The notes: generated by a model from the sequence alone, not told the origin. A stretch of DNA of 64,000 bases from Sagittula marina (GCF_014196795.1 NZ_JACIEJ010000008.1:124001-188000); one strand, 5' to 3'. Numbered from the stretch's first letter, positions 26,478 to 35,693 are shown. Numbers and translations are program-made.

Positions 26478-26492
26478 GTTCGCGAAATGTTC
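26478..26492 (-). promoter_or_regulatory. LexA (SOS) box upstream of imuA
   Basis: GTTC-GCGAAAT-GTTC on the plus strand (GAAC-N7-GAAC on the coding strand) matches the alphaproteobacterial LexA consensus exactly, with 7-nt spacing. It ends 18 nt before the imuA start, where it would block the promoter. The rest of the 319-nt gap to the aldo/keto reductase holds nothing else I can call. Confidence 0.88.
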
Positions 26493-26779
26493 TCAATTGC
26501 GCTGTAGGGGTCGGAGGCACGAAAGCTGTGGTGGTTGCGGGGAGGTGACGATGGGCGTCCTGTTTTACGTGTTGGCCGGAGGGGCGTGGGCGCAAGCAGT
26601 GCTGCACGTCCTGTGGCATGTCGTGCAACTTGGTCTGTCTGCTTTTGACAGGTTTAAGATGGACGCTGACATGACGGAGACCGTGGGGCTGATGCCTCGG
26701 GCGGGCAGTCGCTTCCTTGAACTTGCCGAGCCGTCGGGTCATTGTGTGCCAAACGCATGCAAACCGCAGGACATTCGAT

Positions 26780-27826
26780 ATGAAAATGAATCCGCTGGGC
26801 CGCACAGGTCTGATGGTCTCGGAACTGTGCCTTGGCACGATGACCTGGAGCAACCAAACCCCGGCGGAGGACGCCTTTGCCCAGATCGAACGCAGCTTCG
26901 ACGCTGGGATCAACTTCATGGACACCGCCGAGATGTATCCGGTGAACCCCGTGGCGGCAGAGACCATGGGCAACACCGAAAAGGTCATTGGCGATTGGTT
27001 TGAAAAGACCGGGCGGCGCAAGGATTGGATCCTGGCCACGAAGCATTCCGGCGAAGGCAGCCATGCGCGCGACGGTGCGCTGATCTCGTCGAAGACCATT
27101 CGCCAGACGGTAGAGGAAAGCCTGAAGCGACTGAAAACCGACTACATCGACTTGTATCAGTTTCATTGGCCAAACCGGGGCAGCTATATGTTCCGCAAGA
27201 ACTGGTCCTACGACCCATCCCAATCCGGCTGGACCAAACAGCAGGTCATCGAGGATATGGAAGATTGCCTTGGCGCGCTGCAGGCCGAGGTGGAGCGTGG
27301 CACGATCCGTGCGTTTGGCCTGTCGAACGAAAGCGCCTGGGGCACACAGATGTGGCTCGATGCGGCAAAGCGCGTGAACGGGCCGCGGGTGGCCTCGATC
27401 CAGAACGAATATTCGCTGATGTGCCGCCTCGCGGACACCGATCTGGCGGAGCTGATGGTTTATGAAGACGTGGCGCTGCTGCCGTTTTCGCCGCTGGCCG
27501 CTGGGTTCCTGACCGGCAAGTATCAGGGTGGCGCAGTGCCGGAAGGGTCGCGGATGTCACTGAACGAGACAATGGGCGGTCGCAAGACGCCGCGCGCCTT
27601 CGAAGCGGCGGAGGCCTATCTGAAAGTGGCCGCAGATTTCGGGCTCGACCCGGTGCAAATGGCATTGGCATGGTCGGCACAGCGGCCTTTCGTGGCGTCC
27701 TCGATCTTTGGCGCAACAACATTGGCGCAGCTGGACCACTTGCTGCCCGCTGCCGATTTGGCATTGTCGGAGGAGGTGCTGACGGCGTTGGACGAGGCGC
27801 ACAAGGCGCATCCCATGCCGTATTGA
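26780..27826 (+). CDS. Aldo/keto reductase, Tas-like
   Basis: A 348-residue NADPH-dependent oxidoreductase of the Tas branch of the aldo/keto reductases. The catalytic tetrad is visible as Asp48 and Tyr53 (FMDTAEMYPVN), Lys88 (ILATKHSG) and His129 (LYQFHWPN). The cofactor-binding end includes SIFGATTLAQLDHLL. The ATG at 26780 is preferred over the longer in-frame start at 26717 and over ATG 26786. It reduces unknown carbonyl substrates. It is divergent from imuA and convergent with pdeM, with which it shares a hairpin terminator. Confidence 0.92.
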   Translation: MKMNPLGRTGLMVSELCLGTMTWSNQTPAEDAFAQIERSFDAGINFMDTAEMYPVNPVAAETMGNTEKVIGDWFEKTGRRKDWILATKHSGEGSHARDGALISSKTIRQTVEESLKRLKTDYIDLYQFHWPNRGSYMFRKNWSYDPSQSGWTKQQVIEDMEDCLGALQAEVERGTIRAFGLSNESAWGTQMWLDAAKRVNGPRVASIQNEYSLMCRLADTDLAELMVYEDVALLPFSPLAAGFLTGKYQGGAVPEGSRMSLNETMGGRKTPRAFEAAEAYLKVAADFGLDPVQMALAWSAQRPFVASSIFGATTLAQLDHLLPAADLALSEEVLTALDEAHKAHPMPY

Positions 27827-27831
27827 TGCGG

Positions 27832-27861
27832 CTGAGGGCGGGTCTTCGGCCCCGCCCTCAG
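27832..27861. terminator. Hairpin shared by convergent AKR and pdeM genes
   Basis: Eleven-base perfect arms 27832-27842 (CTGAGGGCGGG) and 27851-27861 around an 8-nt loop. The right arm contains the pdeM stop codon. Probably a bidirectional transcription end. Confidence 0.6.
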
Positions 27862-28538
27862 GCCGAGGCGCGACCGGCGCGGGGCATCGGCATGGCCATT
27901 GGGCGCGGCCCGGTCAGGATGGCCTGCGCCTCAGGCCCCATCAACGCGCAAAGCGCGGCATCGTGGCTGAAAAGCCCGCCGGTGTAGGTGCCGTATGCAG
28001 GCAGGATCAGTCGCTGTGCATCCATCAGGAAGCAGGGCCGAGACAGTGTGGTTCCGCGTAGGCGCACGCGCGCTTTGGGATGGTAGTGGCCGGAGACTTC
28101 ACCCCGAGGTGCGGCTGCCGCAATGTGGCGGAAGGTCAACGGGCCGCGCGTCAGATCGGCCCGATGCGCGCCGCCCAGAGCCACGGGGCCGGGATCGTGG
28201 TTGCCTTCCATCCATGTCCAGCGCCGGCCGGCTTGCAGGCGTGTGAGCCAGAGCAGGTCGTCCTCGGGCAGGCACTGGTCCAGGCCCGGCGCATCGAAAC
28301 TGTCACCAAGACACAGCACCTCTGTCGCACCGGTCCACGCCAGATCGGCGTTCAACCGATCCAGGGTGGCGCGGGTCTCATAGGGGGGGAGTTGCGCGCC
28401 GCCCACCGCGGACAGCCGTGCGGACTTCCCCAGATGCAGGTCGGAGACAACCAACAAATCCGCGTCAGCCCAGTACAGGCCGCCGGAGGGCAGGGCCGTC
28501 AAGGCTTCGCCGGAAAAGGTGAATTCCAGGGTGTTCAT
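27858..28538 (-). CDS. pdeM: Ligase-associated DNA damage response endonuclease PdeM
   Basis: A 226-residue calcineurin-like metallophosphoesterase. Metal motifs are Asp33/His35 (VSDLHLGKS), Asp79 (LGDSFD), Asn113/His114 (EGNHD) and His151/His153 (GHYHP). The N-terminal half and the ending with GTYTGGLFSHD are typical of PdeM, which is encoded beside an Lhr-type helicase, an ATP-dependent ligase and an MBL exonuclease in DNA-repair clusters. Here the helicase lies 2.1 kb away, on the far side of a two-component system. Ligase and exonuclease are absent from the window. Likely cytoplasmic nuclease processing damaged DNA ends. Confidence 0.88.
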   Translation of the reverse strand: MNTLEFTFSGEALTALPSGGLYWADADLLVVSDLHLGKSARLSAVGGAQLPPYETRATLDRLNADLAWTGATEVLCLGDSFDAPGLDQCLPEDDLLWLTRLQAGRRWTWMEGNHDPGPVALGGAHRADLTRGPLTFRHIAAAAPRGEVSGHYHPKARVRLRGTTLSRPCFLMDAQRLILPAYGTYTGGLFSHDAALCALMGPEAQAILTGPRPMAMPMPRAGRASA

Positions 28539-28694
28539 GCTTTGTTTTTGACAGCCTCGCCGGGAAAGAGCAAGCCCGGACGCTTCTGGAAAATGTGAGG
28601 CAAATGCAAGCGACTAACCGTTCGATGGGCTGTTCAAGTTGCCTTAGATACGGCCGAAAATTCGATGTGTCGCGGAGGCGACAAGGGAATCTTC

Positions 28695-30257
28695 ATGTTT
28701 TCAGTCCAGTCTCAAATGCATCAATTCACTCAAGCGCCTGAAAAAATGGCGTGGCCTGACATGATCAACGAAAGGGGAGAACATGCTCGGCTACAAGGTG
28801 GGCCGGTGACAACTTTTGACACCGTGGAGCTTGCCTTTGAGCTTAGTCCAGTTGCGATGCTTCTGGTCAACTCAAATGGGAAGATCTGCCTGACAAATCG
28901 CGAATTGGACAAGCTGTTCGGCTACGATGATGGCGCATTGATCGGTCGGGTCATAGAGACGCTGATTCCCGAGGGGATGCGTGAAGAGCATGTTGTGCTG
29001 CGCGATGCATTTGCCGTGTTGCCTGCCAAACGCCGCATGGGTGTGGACCGTGTCATCAACGGGCTGACTGCCACAAAGACCGTCTTGCCCATTGAATTGG
29101 GGTTGGAGCCGGTTTGCCTCGAAGATGAGGCCATGGTGATCGTCACGGCGCTGGATTTGCGGGCGCGCATGGCGGGAAAGGCGCGCATTGGCGCTATTCT
29201 GGACGCGGCGTCCTGCGCGATGTTGGTTGTGAACGGCGAGGGGCGCATTGAGTTCGTCAACCGCGCGGTCACGGAATTGTTGGGGTACACGCCGCAGGAA
29301 TTGCTGGGGGAAACGGTCGAGATGCTGGTGCCGCCACATCTGCATTCTGCGCATCAGGTGTACCGCCGAAGTTTCGCCAGCCTTGCCGATCAGCGCGCCA
29401 TGGCACCCGGGCGGACGGTTTGCGGCTGGCATCGCGATGGCTACGAGGTGCCGGTGGAGGGAAGCCTGAACCAGATCGAGGTCGATGGCGCGCGCAGCGT
29501 TGTGGTCACGCTGGTCGATCTGTCCGAACGCATTGCCACCGAAAAGTTGATGGCAGAACGGGCGAGGGAGCTGGAGCGGCTGAATTCCGATCTGGAGCAG
29601 TTCAATCGCTGCGTCAGTCACGACCTGAAGGCGCCGCTGTCGTCGATTGCCGGACTGCTCAGCCTGTGCCGCGAGGATCTGGTGGATGGCAGTTTCGATG
29701 ATCTGGACAGCACGCTGACCCGCGCGCAGGCCATTGCAGAACGCAGCATAGGCGATATCGAAGAACTGTTGCGCGTGGCCCTGACCGCAGAGCGGGGCAT
29801 CCAGAGCGCTCAGGTGGAGGTCGCGGCACTGGTGACGCAGCTTTGGGAGGATCTGGGCGGCAGGCCGGAGGAATTGACGCTGACGCTGGCGCATAGGGTC
29901 CCTTTCGACACCGAGGTCGCCACATTCCGCAGCATCCTGCGCAACCTTTTGTCCAACGCCCTACGCTATCGCGATCCGAGCAAGCCTGCCTTGCAGGTTG
30001 AGGTGAGTGCACGGCAGGACAATACATTTGTAGATTTCCTCGTGACCGACAATGGCCTTGGTATTCCGGAGGATTTCCTTCCCGAGGTCTTCGGATTGTT
30101 TAAACGACTGGGCGATCAGGGGGGATCCGGCATCGGGCTGAACCTGGTGCAACGCAATGTAGAGCGACTGGGCGGTGAAATCACTGTGACCAGCGTGTTG
30201 GGCGAAGGCGCGACGTTCAAAGTCCGCCTCCCCGTCGTAAGAGAGCAAGAAACATGA
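28695..30257 (+). CDS. PAS-PAS sensor histidine kinase
   Basis: A 520-residue kinase without membrane segments, so probably cytosolic. Domains in order: short N-terminal leader, PAS 1 (about 42-155), PAS 2 (about 163-278, NGEGRIEFVNRAVTELLGY), a coiled linker, HisKA with His309 in CVSHDLKAPLSS, and HATPase_c with ILRNLLSNALRY, DNGLGIP and GGSGIGLNLV. The HisKA/HATPase type resembles phytochrome-like kinases that partner with Rcp1-like regulators. The ATG at 28695 has AAGGGAA upstream; an in-frame ATG at 28665 is possible. The stop overlaps the regulator start (ATGA). It sits between pdeM and the repair helicase, on the opposite strand to both. Confidence 0.92.
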   Translation: MFSVQSQMHQFTQAPEKMAWPDMINERGEHARLQGGPVTTFDTVELAFELSPVAMLLVNSNGKICLTNRELDKLFGYDDGALIGRVIETLIPEGMREEHVVLRDAFAVLPAKRRMGVDRVINGLTATKTVLPIELGLEPVCLEDEAMVIVTALDLRARMAGKARIGAILDAASCAMLVVNGEGRIEFVNRAVTELLGYTPQELLGETVEMLVPPHLHSAHQVYRRSFASLADQRAMAPGRTVCGWHRDGYEVPVEGSLNQIEVDGARSVVVTLVDLSERIATEKLMAERARELERLNSDLEQFNRCVSHDLKAPLSSIAGLLSLCREDLVDGSFDDLDSTLTRAQAIAERSIGDIEELLRVALTAERGIQSAQVEVAALVTQLWEDLGGRPEELTLTLAHRVPFDTEVATFRSILRNLLSNALRYRDPSKPALQVEVSARQDNTFVDFLVTDNGLGIPEDFLPEVFGLFKRLGDQGGSGIGLNLVQRNVERLGGEITVTSVLGEGATFKVRLPVVREQET

Positions 30258-30670
30258 TGCAGGCGTATATTGTCGATGACCGCGAGGTGGATCGCTACAC
30301 AGCGCGGCGTCGCCTGTCCAAGTGCGGTCGATTTTCCGCTGTGCACGAGGCTGAAGATGGGCGAGCCTTTCTGGAAAAGCTGTTCAAGGACGTCTACCCG
30401 GTGGGTGAAAAGGGACCGCTGGTCCTGATGGATATTTCCATGCCTTACATGGACGGGTTCGAGACGGTTGACGCGCTGCGGGCGCGCATGATCAAGCTGG
30501 GGTGGCCCGACAACGTTGTGGTGGTCATGGTTTCGTCTTCGAGTGCAGCCAATGACAAGGCGCGGGCGGCTGATATGCCATTGGTTCAGGGCTACTTTGA
30601 GAAACCGATCCGCAGTGACGATGTAGACCAGATGCTGCGGTTGATGGATGGCTGCCCTTTACCCGGTTGA
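30254..30670 (+). CDS. Single-domain response regulator (Rcp1-like)
   Basis: A 138-residue receiver domain with no output domain. The acidic pair Asp8-Asp9, the phospho-acceptor Asp60 (LMDISMPYMDGFE), the switch Ser94 and Lys117 (YFEKP) are all present. It should therefore be phosphorylated normally, by the kinase whose gene overlaps it by 4 nt. It acts by protein contact, not DNA binding. Its last 12 nt overlap tail-to-tail with the end of the helicase gene. Confidence 0.92.
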   Translation: MMQAYIVDDREVDRYTARRRLSKCGRFSAVHEAEDGRAFLEKLFKDVYPVGEKGPLVLMDISMPYMDGFETVDALRARMIKLGWPDNVVVVMVSSSSAANDKARAADMPLVQGYFEKPIRSDDVDQMLRLMDGCPLPG

Positions 30671-33103
30671 AGCAGGCGTAGGCCGCGCGGTGAGATCCAC
30701 GGCGGCCAGGCCGCTTTCGTTCAGCAGGCGCGTGACTTCTTCTTCGAGCAAGCGTTCCTCGGCGGTGCCTTTGACCGGCACACGGCCGGGTTCAAGGAAC
30801 AGCGGTGCCGCCAGCGGGGTTACGCGGTCCAGCCGGACATGGTCGATGCGGTCGCCGACGCGTTCGCACATGTCGCGGATGCGGGAAAAGTCGACCAGCC
30901 CGCGCATGGCCTCTTCGCGGGTGATCTGCATCAGCAGGTGGTCCGGGTCATAGCGCAGCAGCGTGTCGTACAGGATGTCCGACGACATGGTCGCCTGACG
31001 CCCGGTCTTGCGCTGGCCGCCCAGCTGGCGCTCGATGAGCCCGGAGATGGTGGCAGAGGCGCGAAAGGTGCGTTTCATCACGGCGTTTCCCGCCAGCCAC
31101 CCATCCAGCCCATCCTCCAGCGCCTCGGCGTCAAACAGGGAGCGGGGGTCGACAACGGCGTCCAGCCCCCAGATCAGCACGGCGTAATCGGTGGCCACAA
31201 AACCCATGGGGGCCAGGCCCATCTCCTCCATCCGTTTGGTCAGGAGCAGTCCAAGCGTCTGCATCGCATTGCGCCCGGCAAAGCCATAGGCCACAAATTG
31301 CTCGCGCCCGTCGTGGGGAAAGCTCTCCACCAGCAGCCGCCCCGGTTGGGGAAGTCGCGAGCGGTCGCGTTGCAGGCGCAGCCAGTCGGCGGTGTGGCGC
31401 GGCAGCTGCGGCCAGTCCTTTTGCTGAAACAGATGCAGGATCCGGTCGGACAGTTGCGTCGATGTGGCGAATTTCGTGCCCATGAAGGTGGCGATCTTGG
31501 GCTTTTTATGCGCGTCGCGGCTGACTTCGACGGTGAGTTCGCGCAATCCTTCGTAGCGCACGATCTGACCGCCGATCAGGAAGGTGTCGCCCTTGGTCAG
31601 CGAGGCGGCAAAGCCTTCTTCGATCTCGCCCAGGGGGGCGCCGCCACGACCGCGCCAACGGACCTTCAACGTGTCGGTGTCCTGGATCGTGCCGACGTTT
31701 TGCCGGATGCGGACGGCGGAGCGCGGGTCACGCAGCTGCCACATCCCGTCCTCGCGTTGCTTCAGGCGCTGCCATTGGTCATAGGCCCGCAGGGCGTAGC
31801 CGCCGGTCGCGCAGAAATTCAGGCAGGCGTCAAAGGCATCGCGCGTCAGCCCGTGATAGGGGCCGGCGGCGGCCATTTCCGCGTACAGATCGTCCGCGTC
31901 GAAGGGACCGGAGGCGGCCGCGATCAGGATATGCTGACACAGCACATCACGCGGGCCGGGGCCACGTGGCTCACCATCCAGATCATGCGCCTTCACCGCC
32001 TCCAGCGCGGCCACGCATTCGACGATTTCAAAGCGGTTGGCGGGCACCAGCAGCGCCTTGGACGGCGCGTTGTAGCGGTGGTTCGCCCGTCCGATCCGCT
32101 GCACAAGGCGTTTCACGTTCTTCGGTGCGCCCACCTGGATCACCAGGTCCACGTCGCCCCAGTCGATCCCCAGATCGAGCGAGCCGGTGCAGACGATGGC
32201 GCGCAATTGCCCTGCGACCATGGCAGCCTCGACCTTTTCACGCTGCCCTCGATCGAGCGAGCCGTGGTGGATGCCGATCGGGAGGCTGTCCTCGTTTGCC
32301 AGCCAGAGGTTGTGAAAGAAGATCTCGGCCTGGGCGCGCGTGTTGTGAAAGATCAGCGTGGTCTTGTGTTGTTTCACCTGCTCCAGCACCGCCGGGATGG
32401 CATAGGCCGCGCCGCCGCCTGACCACGGCGGGGCAACATCCGTTTGCAGCATGGAGATGTCGGGATCGGGGCCCGGGTCGGCCATCAGGATTTCGGTCGG
32501 GGTTTCGCCGTGGGACATGAGGCGGGCGATGGCTTGGGGGTCTTCGACCGTGGCCGAGAGACCCACGCGCCGCAGATCGGGCGCGAGCGTTTGCAACCGG
32601 GCAAGTGCCAGCATCAGCTGATCGCCGCGTTTGCTTTCGGACAGGGCGTGGATCTCGTCGATGATGACGCGCTCGACCCCGTGAAAGGTGCGGGCGGCGT
32701 CCTCGTAACTGGTGAGCAGGGCGAGCGATTCCGGTGTGGTCAGCAGGATGTTCGGAGGGTCGGCGCGCTGGCGGCGTTTGCGCGAGGAGGGGGTGTCACC
32801 GGTGCGGTCCTCGACGCGGATCGGCAAGCCCGCCTCCTCGATGGGGATCAGGAGGTTGCGCCGGATATCTGCCGCCAAGGCCTTGAGCGGAGAGATATAG
32901 AGCGTGTGAAGTCCTTGGCGCGGAGCCTCTGTCAATTCGGCCAGCGTGGGGAGAAAACCGGCCAGCGTCTTGCCGCCGCCAGTTGGTGCGATCAGCAGCA
33001 ATTGGGCCGCGCGGGACCGGTCGAGCATGTCGCGCTGGTGCGGGTGCACGGACCAGCCGCGCCCGTCAAACCACTCCTGCAAGGCTTTGGGTAATTCTGT
33101 CAT
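30659..33103 (-). CDS. Ligase-associated DEXH-box DNA helicase (Lhr type)
   Basis: An 814-residue SF2 helicase. Walker A APTGGGKT (39-46), Walker B DEIH (149-152), motif III LSATVEDP (about 182-189) and motif VI RLVQRIGRANHR are seen, followed by the long Lhr C-terminal region (winged helix and core). It matches the ligase-associated DNA damage response DEXH helicase, an ATP-driven 3'-5' translocase on single-stranded DNA. The start is ATG 33103. Its usual gene partners are pdeM, an ATP-dependent ligase and an MBL exonuclease; only pdeM is in the window. It converges on the response-regulator gene with a 12-nt overlap. Confidence 0.93.
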   Translation of the reverse strand: MTELPKALQEWFDGRGWSVHPHQRDMLDRSRAAQLLLIAPTGGGKTLAGFLPTLAELTEAPRQGLHTLYISPLKALAADIRRNLLIPIEEAGLPIRVEDRTGDTPSSRKRRQRADPPNILLTTPESLALLTSYEDAARTFHGVERVIIDEIHALSESKRGDQLMLALARLQTLAPDLRRVGLSATVEDPQAIARLMSHGETPTEILMADPGPDPDISMLQTDVAPPWSGGGAAYAIPAVLEQVKQHKTTLIFHNTRAQAEIFFHNLWLANEDSLPIGIHHGSLDRGQREKVEAAMVAGQLRAIVCTGSLDLGIDWGDVDLVIQVGAPKNVKRLVQRIGRANHRYNAPSKALLVPANRFEIVECVAALEAVKAHDLDGEPRGPGPRDVLCQHILIAAASGPFDADDLYAEMAAAGPYHGLTRDAFDACLNFCATGGYALRAYDQWQRLKQREDGMWQLRDPRSAVRIRQNVGTIQDTDTLKVRWRGRGGAPLGEIEEGFAASLTKGDTFLIGGQIVRYEGLRELTVEVSRDAHKKPKIATFMGTKFATSTQLSDRILHLFQQKDWPQLPRHTADWLRLQRDRSRLPQPGRLLVESFPHDGREQFVAYGFAGRNAMQTLGLLLTKRMEEMGLAPMGFVATDYAVLIWGLDAVVDPRSLFDAEALEDGLDGWLAGNAVMKRTFRASATISGLIERQLGGQRKTGRQATMSSDILYDTLLRYDPDHLLMQITREEAMRGLVDFSRIRDMCERVGDRIDHVRLDRVTPLAAPLFLEPGRVPVKGTAEERLLEEEVTRLLNESGLAAVDLTARPTPASTG

Positions 33104-33455
33104 GGCGGATAGATAGGCGCGTCCGCGGGAAAAGCGACAGCTGGTTTCGCGTCATGCGACCACAGTGGAAAGCCAACGGGTCGATCCTGACGGAAGGGGG
33201 GCGCCTCAAGCCGGCGGGTCAGACGGACTTGAGCGACGCGGTGTGCAGGGCCGCCGCCGTTTTGGCGGGCGTAGGAGGTTGCGGCGACGTGATGCTGGTA
33301 ACCGATCGGACTTATACCTGCGGCGGCAGCCCCTGCCAGCGTGCAAACCGACTGTTGCAGGTCGCGGCGAGGATTGCCTTTGGCAGCGTGAATGCGCAGC
33401 GCGGATTAAACGGTTCATCTGGCGTTGGCGGGGACCCTGTCAGGGGGGCTGCAAC
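33104..33455. other. Gene-free stretch upstream of the helicase gene
   Basis: About 350 bases between the helicase start and the terminator of the BMP gene. It must hold the helicase promoter. No LexA box with the N7 spacing is seen just before the helicase. Two Cys-containing plus-strand frames cross it, but they lack ribosome sites and I do not call them. Confidence 0.55.
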
Positions 33456-33491
33456 GCAAAGGCCCCCGCGTTTTCACGCGAGGGCCCCTTT
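33456..33491 (-). terminator. Hairpin terminator of the BMP gene
   Basis: An imperfect GC-rich hairpin (CAAAGGCCCCCGCG against CGCGAGGGCCCCTTTG with one small mismatch region, 6-nt loop), 18 nt past the binding-protein gene stop on the minus strand. It closes the xdh/transporter operon. Confidence 0.65.
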
Positions 33492-33508
33492 GTCTTGATC
33501 GAGATCGC

Positions 33509-34591
33509 TTACTGCGGGATTTCCGCGTTGAGCCCTTCGACGTAGAAGTTCAGGCCCGCCAGATCCGCGTCAGACGCGGTCTCGCCCTCGGCCAGCCAGA
33601 CCGAGCCGTCCGCCTTGTTCAGGGGGCCGGTGAAAGGATGATACTCGCCCGATGCGATGGACTCTTTGAGCGCCAGCGCCTCTTCCTTGATGTCCGCAGG
33701 CACGGCGTCGGTGATTTCGCCGATGCCCACCATGCCAGCGCCGATGCCGGCCCAGGTGCTGGAGCTTTCCCACGTGCCATCCATGACCGCCTGCACACGC
33801 TCGATGTAGTAGGGCGCCCAGTCGTCGATGATCGAGGAGACGCGCGGGCTTGGCGCGTAGTCGAGCATATCGGAGGCCTGGCCGAAGGTGATGACGTCAC
33901 CGGCTTCCTGCGCGGCGGCCTGCGGCGCGGTGGAGTCGGTGTGCTGCAAGATCACGTCGGCACCGTTTTCGATCAGCGCCTTGGCAGCGTCGGCTTCCTT
34001 GGCGGGATCAAACCACGTGTAGGCCCAGATGATCGAGAATTCGACATCCGGGTTCACCTTCTTGGCGTGGATGTAGGCGGAGTTGATGCCGCGGATGACC
34101 TCGGGGATCGGGAAGGACGCGATGTAGCCGATCTTGTTGGTTTTGGTCATGGAGCCCGCAATGTGGCCCTGAATGGCGCGGCCTTCGTAAAAGCGCGCGG
34201 AGTAAACGGACACGTTGTCAGCGGTCTTGTAACCGGTGGCGTGCTCGAACTTCACGTCCGGGAATTTCTCGGCCACGGCGACAGTCGGGTCCATGTAGCC
34301 AAAGGACGTGGTAAAGATGATGTCCGCGCCGGACAGGGCCATCTGGGTGATGGCGCGTTCGGCATCTGCGCCTTCTGGAACGCTTTCCTGATAGATGGTC
34401 TTCACCTTGTCGCCAAATTCGGCTTCGACTTTCTGGCGGGCCTGATCGTGCTCATAGGTCCAGCCGCCGTCACCCACCGGGCCGACGTAGATGAAACCTG
34501 CGGTTACGGGATCGCCGTGGCTTTCGGCGAAGGCTGCGCCGCCCAACGTCAGGGCGAGGGCGGCGGTGGTCAGAAGAGTGCGTCTTTGCAT
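33509..34591 (-). CDS. BMP-family (BmpA/PnrA) nucleoside-binding lipoprotein-like periplasmic protein
   Basis: A 360-residue substrate-binding protein of the BMP family, members of which bind purine nucleosides or related ligands. A signal peptide (QRRTLLTTAALALTLGGAAFA, a possible twin-arginine type) precedes the mature part. Family features are GFIYVGPVGDGGWTYEHD and the GADIIFTTSFGYMDPT segment. There is no lipobox, so despite lipoprotein relatives it should be a soluble periplasmic protein. Start at ATG 34591, with GGGAGC 9 nt upstream, not at ATG 34606. It is the last gene of the operon after its two permeases and ATPase, and the adjoining xdh genes point to a purine or purine nucleoside as ligand. 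Confidence 0.92.
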   Translation of the reverse strand: MQRRTLLTTAALALTLGGAAFAESHGDPVTAGFIYVGPVGDGGWTYEHDQARQKVEAEFGDKVKTIYQESVPEGADAERAITQMALSGADIIFTTSFGYMDPTVAVAEKFPDVKFEHATGYKTADNVSVYSARFYEGRAIQGHIAGSMTKTNKIGYIASFPIPEVIRGINSAYIHAKKVNPDVEFSIIWAYTWFDPAKEADAAKALIENGADVILQHTDSTAPQAAAQEAGDVITFGQASDMLDYAPSPRVSSIIDDWAPYYIERVQAVMDGTWESSSTWAGIGAGMVGIGEITDAVPADIKEEALALKESIASGEYHPFTGPLNKADGSVWLAEGETASDADLAGLNFYVEGLNAEIPQ

Positions 34592-34690
34592 TTGGTTAGC
34601 TCCCATGGGTGGTCTTTTTGATGATTGCGATGTTCGGATGACTTTGCAAGGCGACGGGGCGCCTGGCCGTGGAACGGGCGGGGCCCCGGG

Positions 34691-35614
34691 TCATGAGGCT
34701 GCGTGGAATGGGCGCCCAAGCGAGGCTGGTGCCCCGTGTTTGCCCACTGCCGAGATCACCACCAGAACGAGGATGGTGACAAGGTATGGCGAGGCGGACA
34801 GCAGCGCCACAGGGACGTCGGCCCCGGCGGCCTGAAGGTTGAGCTGTAGCACGGTGACGCCGCCAAAGAGATAGGCGCCGATCAGCACGCGGCCGGCACG
34901 CCAGGAGGCAAAGACCACCAGTGCCAGCGCGATCCAGCCCGCGCCGGCGGTCATGCCCTCGGTCCATTGCGGCACGCGCACGAGGGACAGGTAGGCTCCG
35001 CCAAGTCCCGCACAGGCCCCGCCGAAGAGGATTGCCAGCAGACGAATGCGCACGACCTTGTAGCCGAGCGCATGGGCGCTGTCGTGGCTTTCCCCCACGG
35101 CGCGCAGGATCAGACCGGCGCGTGTGAACTTCAGAAAGGCCCATGTGGCGACGACCAGCGCAAGCGAGACGTAGACCATGATGTCATGGCTGAACAGCAT
35201 GCGCCCCACGATGGGCAGATCCGACAGCGGACCGAGGTTGAGCTTTGGCAGGGTCGGGGATTTGATGCCCTCATAGGGTTTGCCGATCAGGCTGGACAAT
35301 CCAAGGCCGACCAGTGTCAGCCCAAGGCCGGTGGCCACCTGGTTCGACAGCAGGAATTGCGTCAGCAGGCCGAAGGCGAGGCTCAGCGCTGCGCCTGCCA
35401 CGGCGGCGGCGACAAAGCCCACCAGCGGTGAGCCGGTGTTCACCGCGATGGCGAACCCCACCACGGCGCCGGTGATCATCATCCCCTCGACCCCGAGATT
35501 CAGCACGCCGGATTTTTCCACCACCAGCTCGCCAAGCGCGGCAAACAGGATGGGCGTGGCGGATACCATGATGGAGGCCACAAGGAGGATCGGGTTGATC
35601 GAGCTCAGGTCCAT
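34691..35614 (-). CDS. ABC transporter permease (nucleoside type, BPD_transp_2), second permease
   Basis: A 307-residue inner-membrane permease with about 8-9 helices, of the branched-chain/sugar/nucleoside class. The motif GELVVEKSGVLNLGVEGMM and the cytoplasmic coupling segment RAVGESHDSAHALGYKV are typical. ATG 35614 is preferred; a longer in-frame start overlaps the upstream permease gene and lacks a ribosome site. It pairs with the larger permease encoded just upstream. Confidence 0.92.
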   Translation of the reverse strand: MDLSSINPILLVASIMVSATPILFAALGELVVEKSGVLNLGVEGMMITGAVVGFAIAVNTGSPLVGFVAAAVAGAALSLAFGLLTQFLLSNQVATGLGLTLVGLGLSSLIGKPYEGIKSPTLPKLNLGPLSDLPIVGRMLFSHDIMVYVSLALVVATWAFLKFTRAGLILRAVGESHDSAHALGYKVVRIRLLAILFGGACAGLGGAYLSLVRVPQWTEGMTAGAGWIALALVVFASWRAGRVLIGAYLFGGVTVLQLNLQAAGADVPVALLSASPYLVTILVLVVISAVGKHGAPASLGRPFHAAS

Positions 35615-35693
35615 GAGGGTGCCTTTTGATAGGGGGAAAGAGCCGCTTTGCGGCGACGGCGCGCGACTGTTGAAGGCTCGCAGAGATATGGGC

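Noticed and set aside
26551-26779. Possible small plus-strand protein starting with a hydrophobic helix and a GGGGAGG site
   Set aside because: Its frame continues into the aldo/keto reductase gene in another frame for over 200 nt and ends without any recognisable domain; too weak to call.
28620-28635. Possible LexA box upstream of the histidine kinase and pdeM (GTTC...GTTC)
   Set aside because: The spacer is 8 nt, not the 7 required by the alphaproteobacterial consensus.
33165-33545. Cys-containing frames upstream of the repair helicase
   Set aside because: They lack ribosome sites and run into the terminator and coding region of the BMP gene in antisense; composition is not protein-like.
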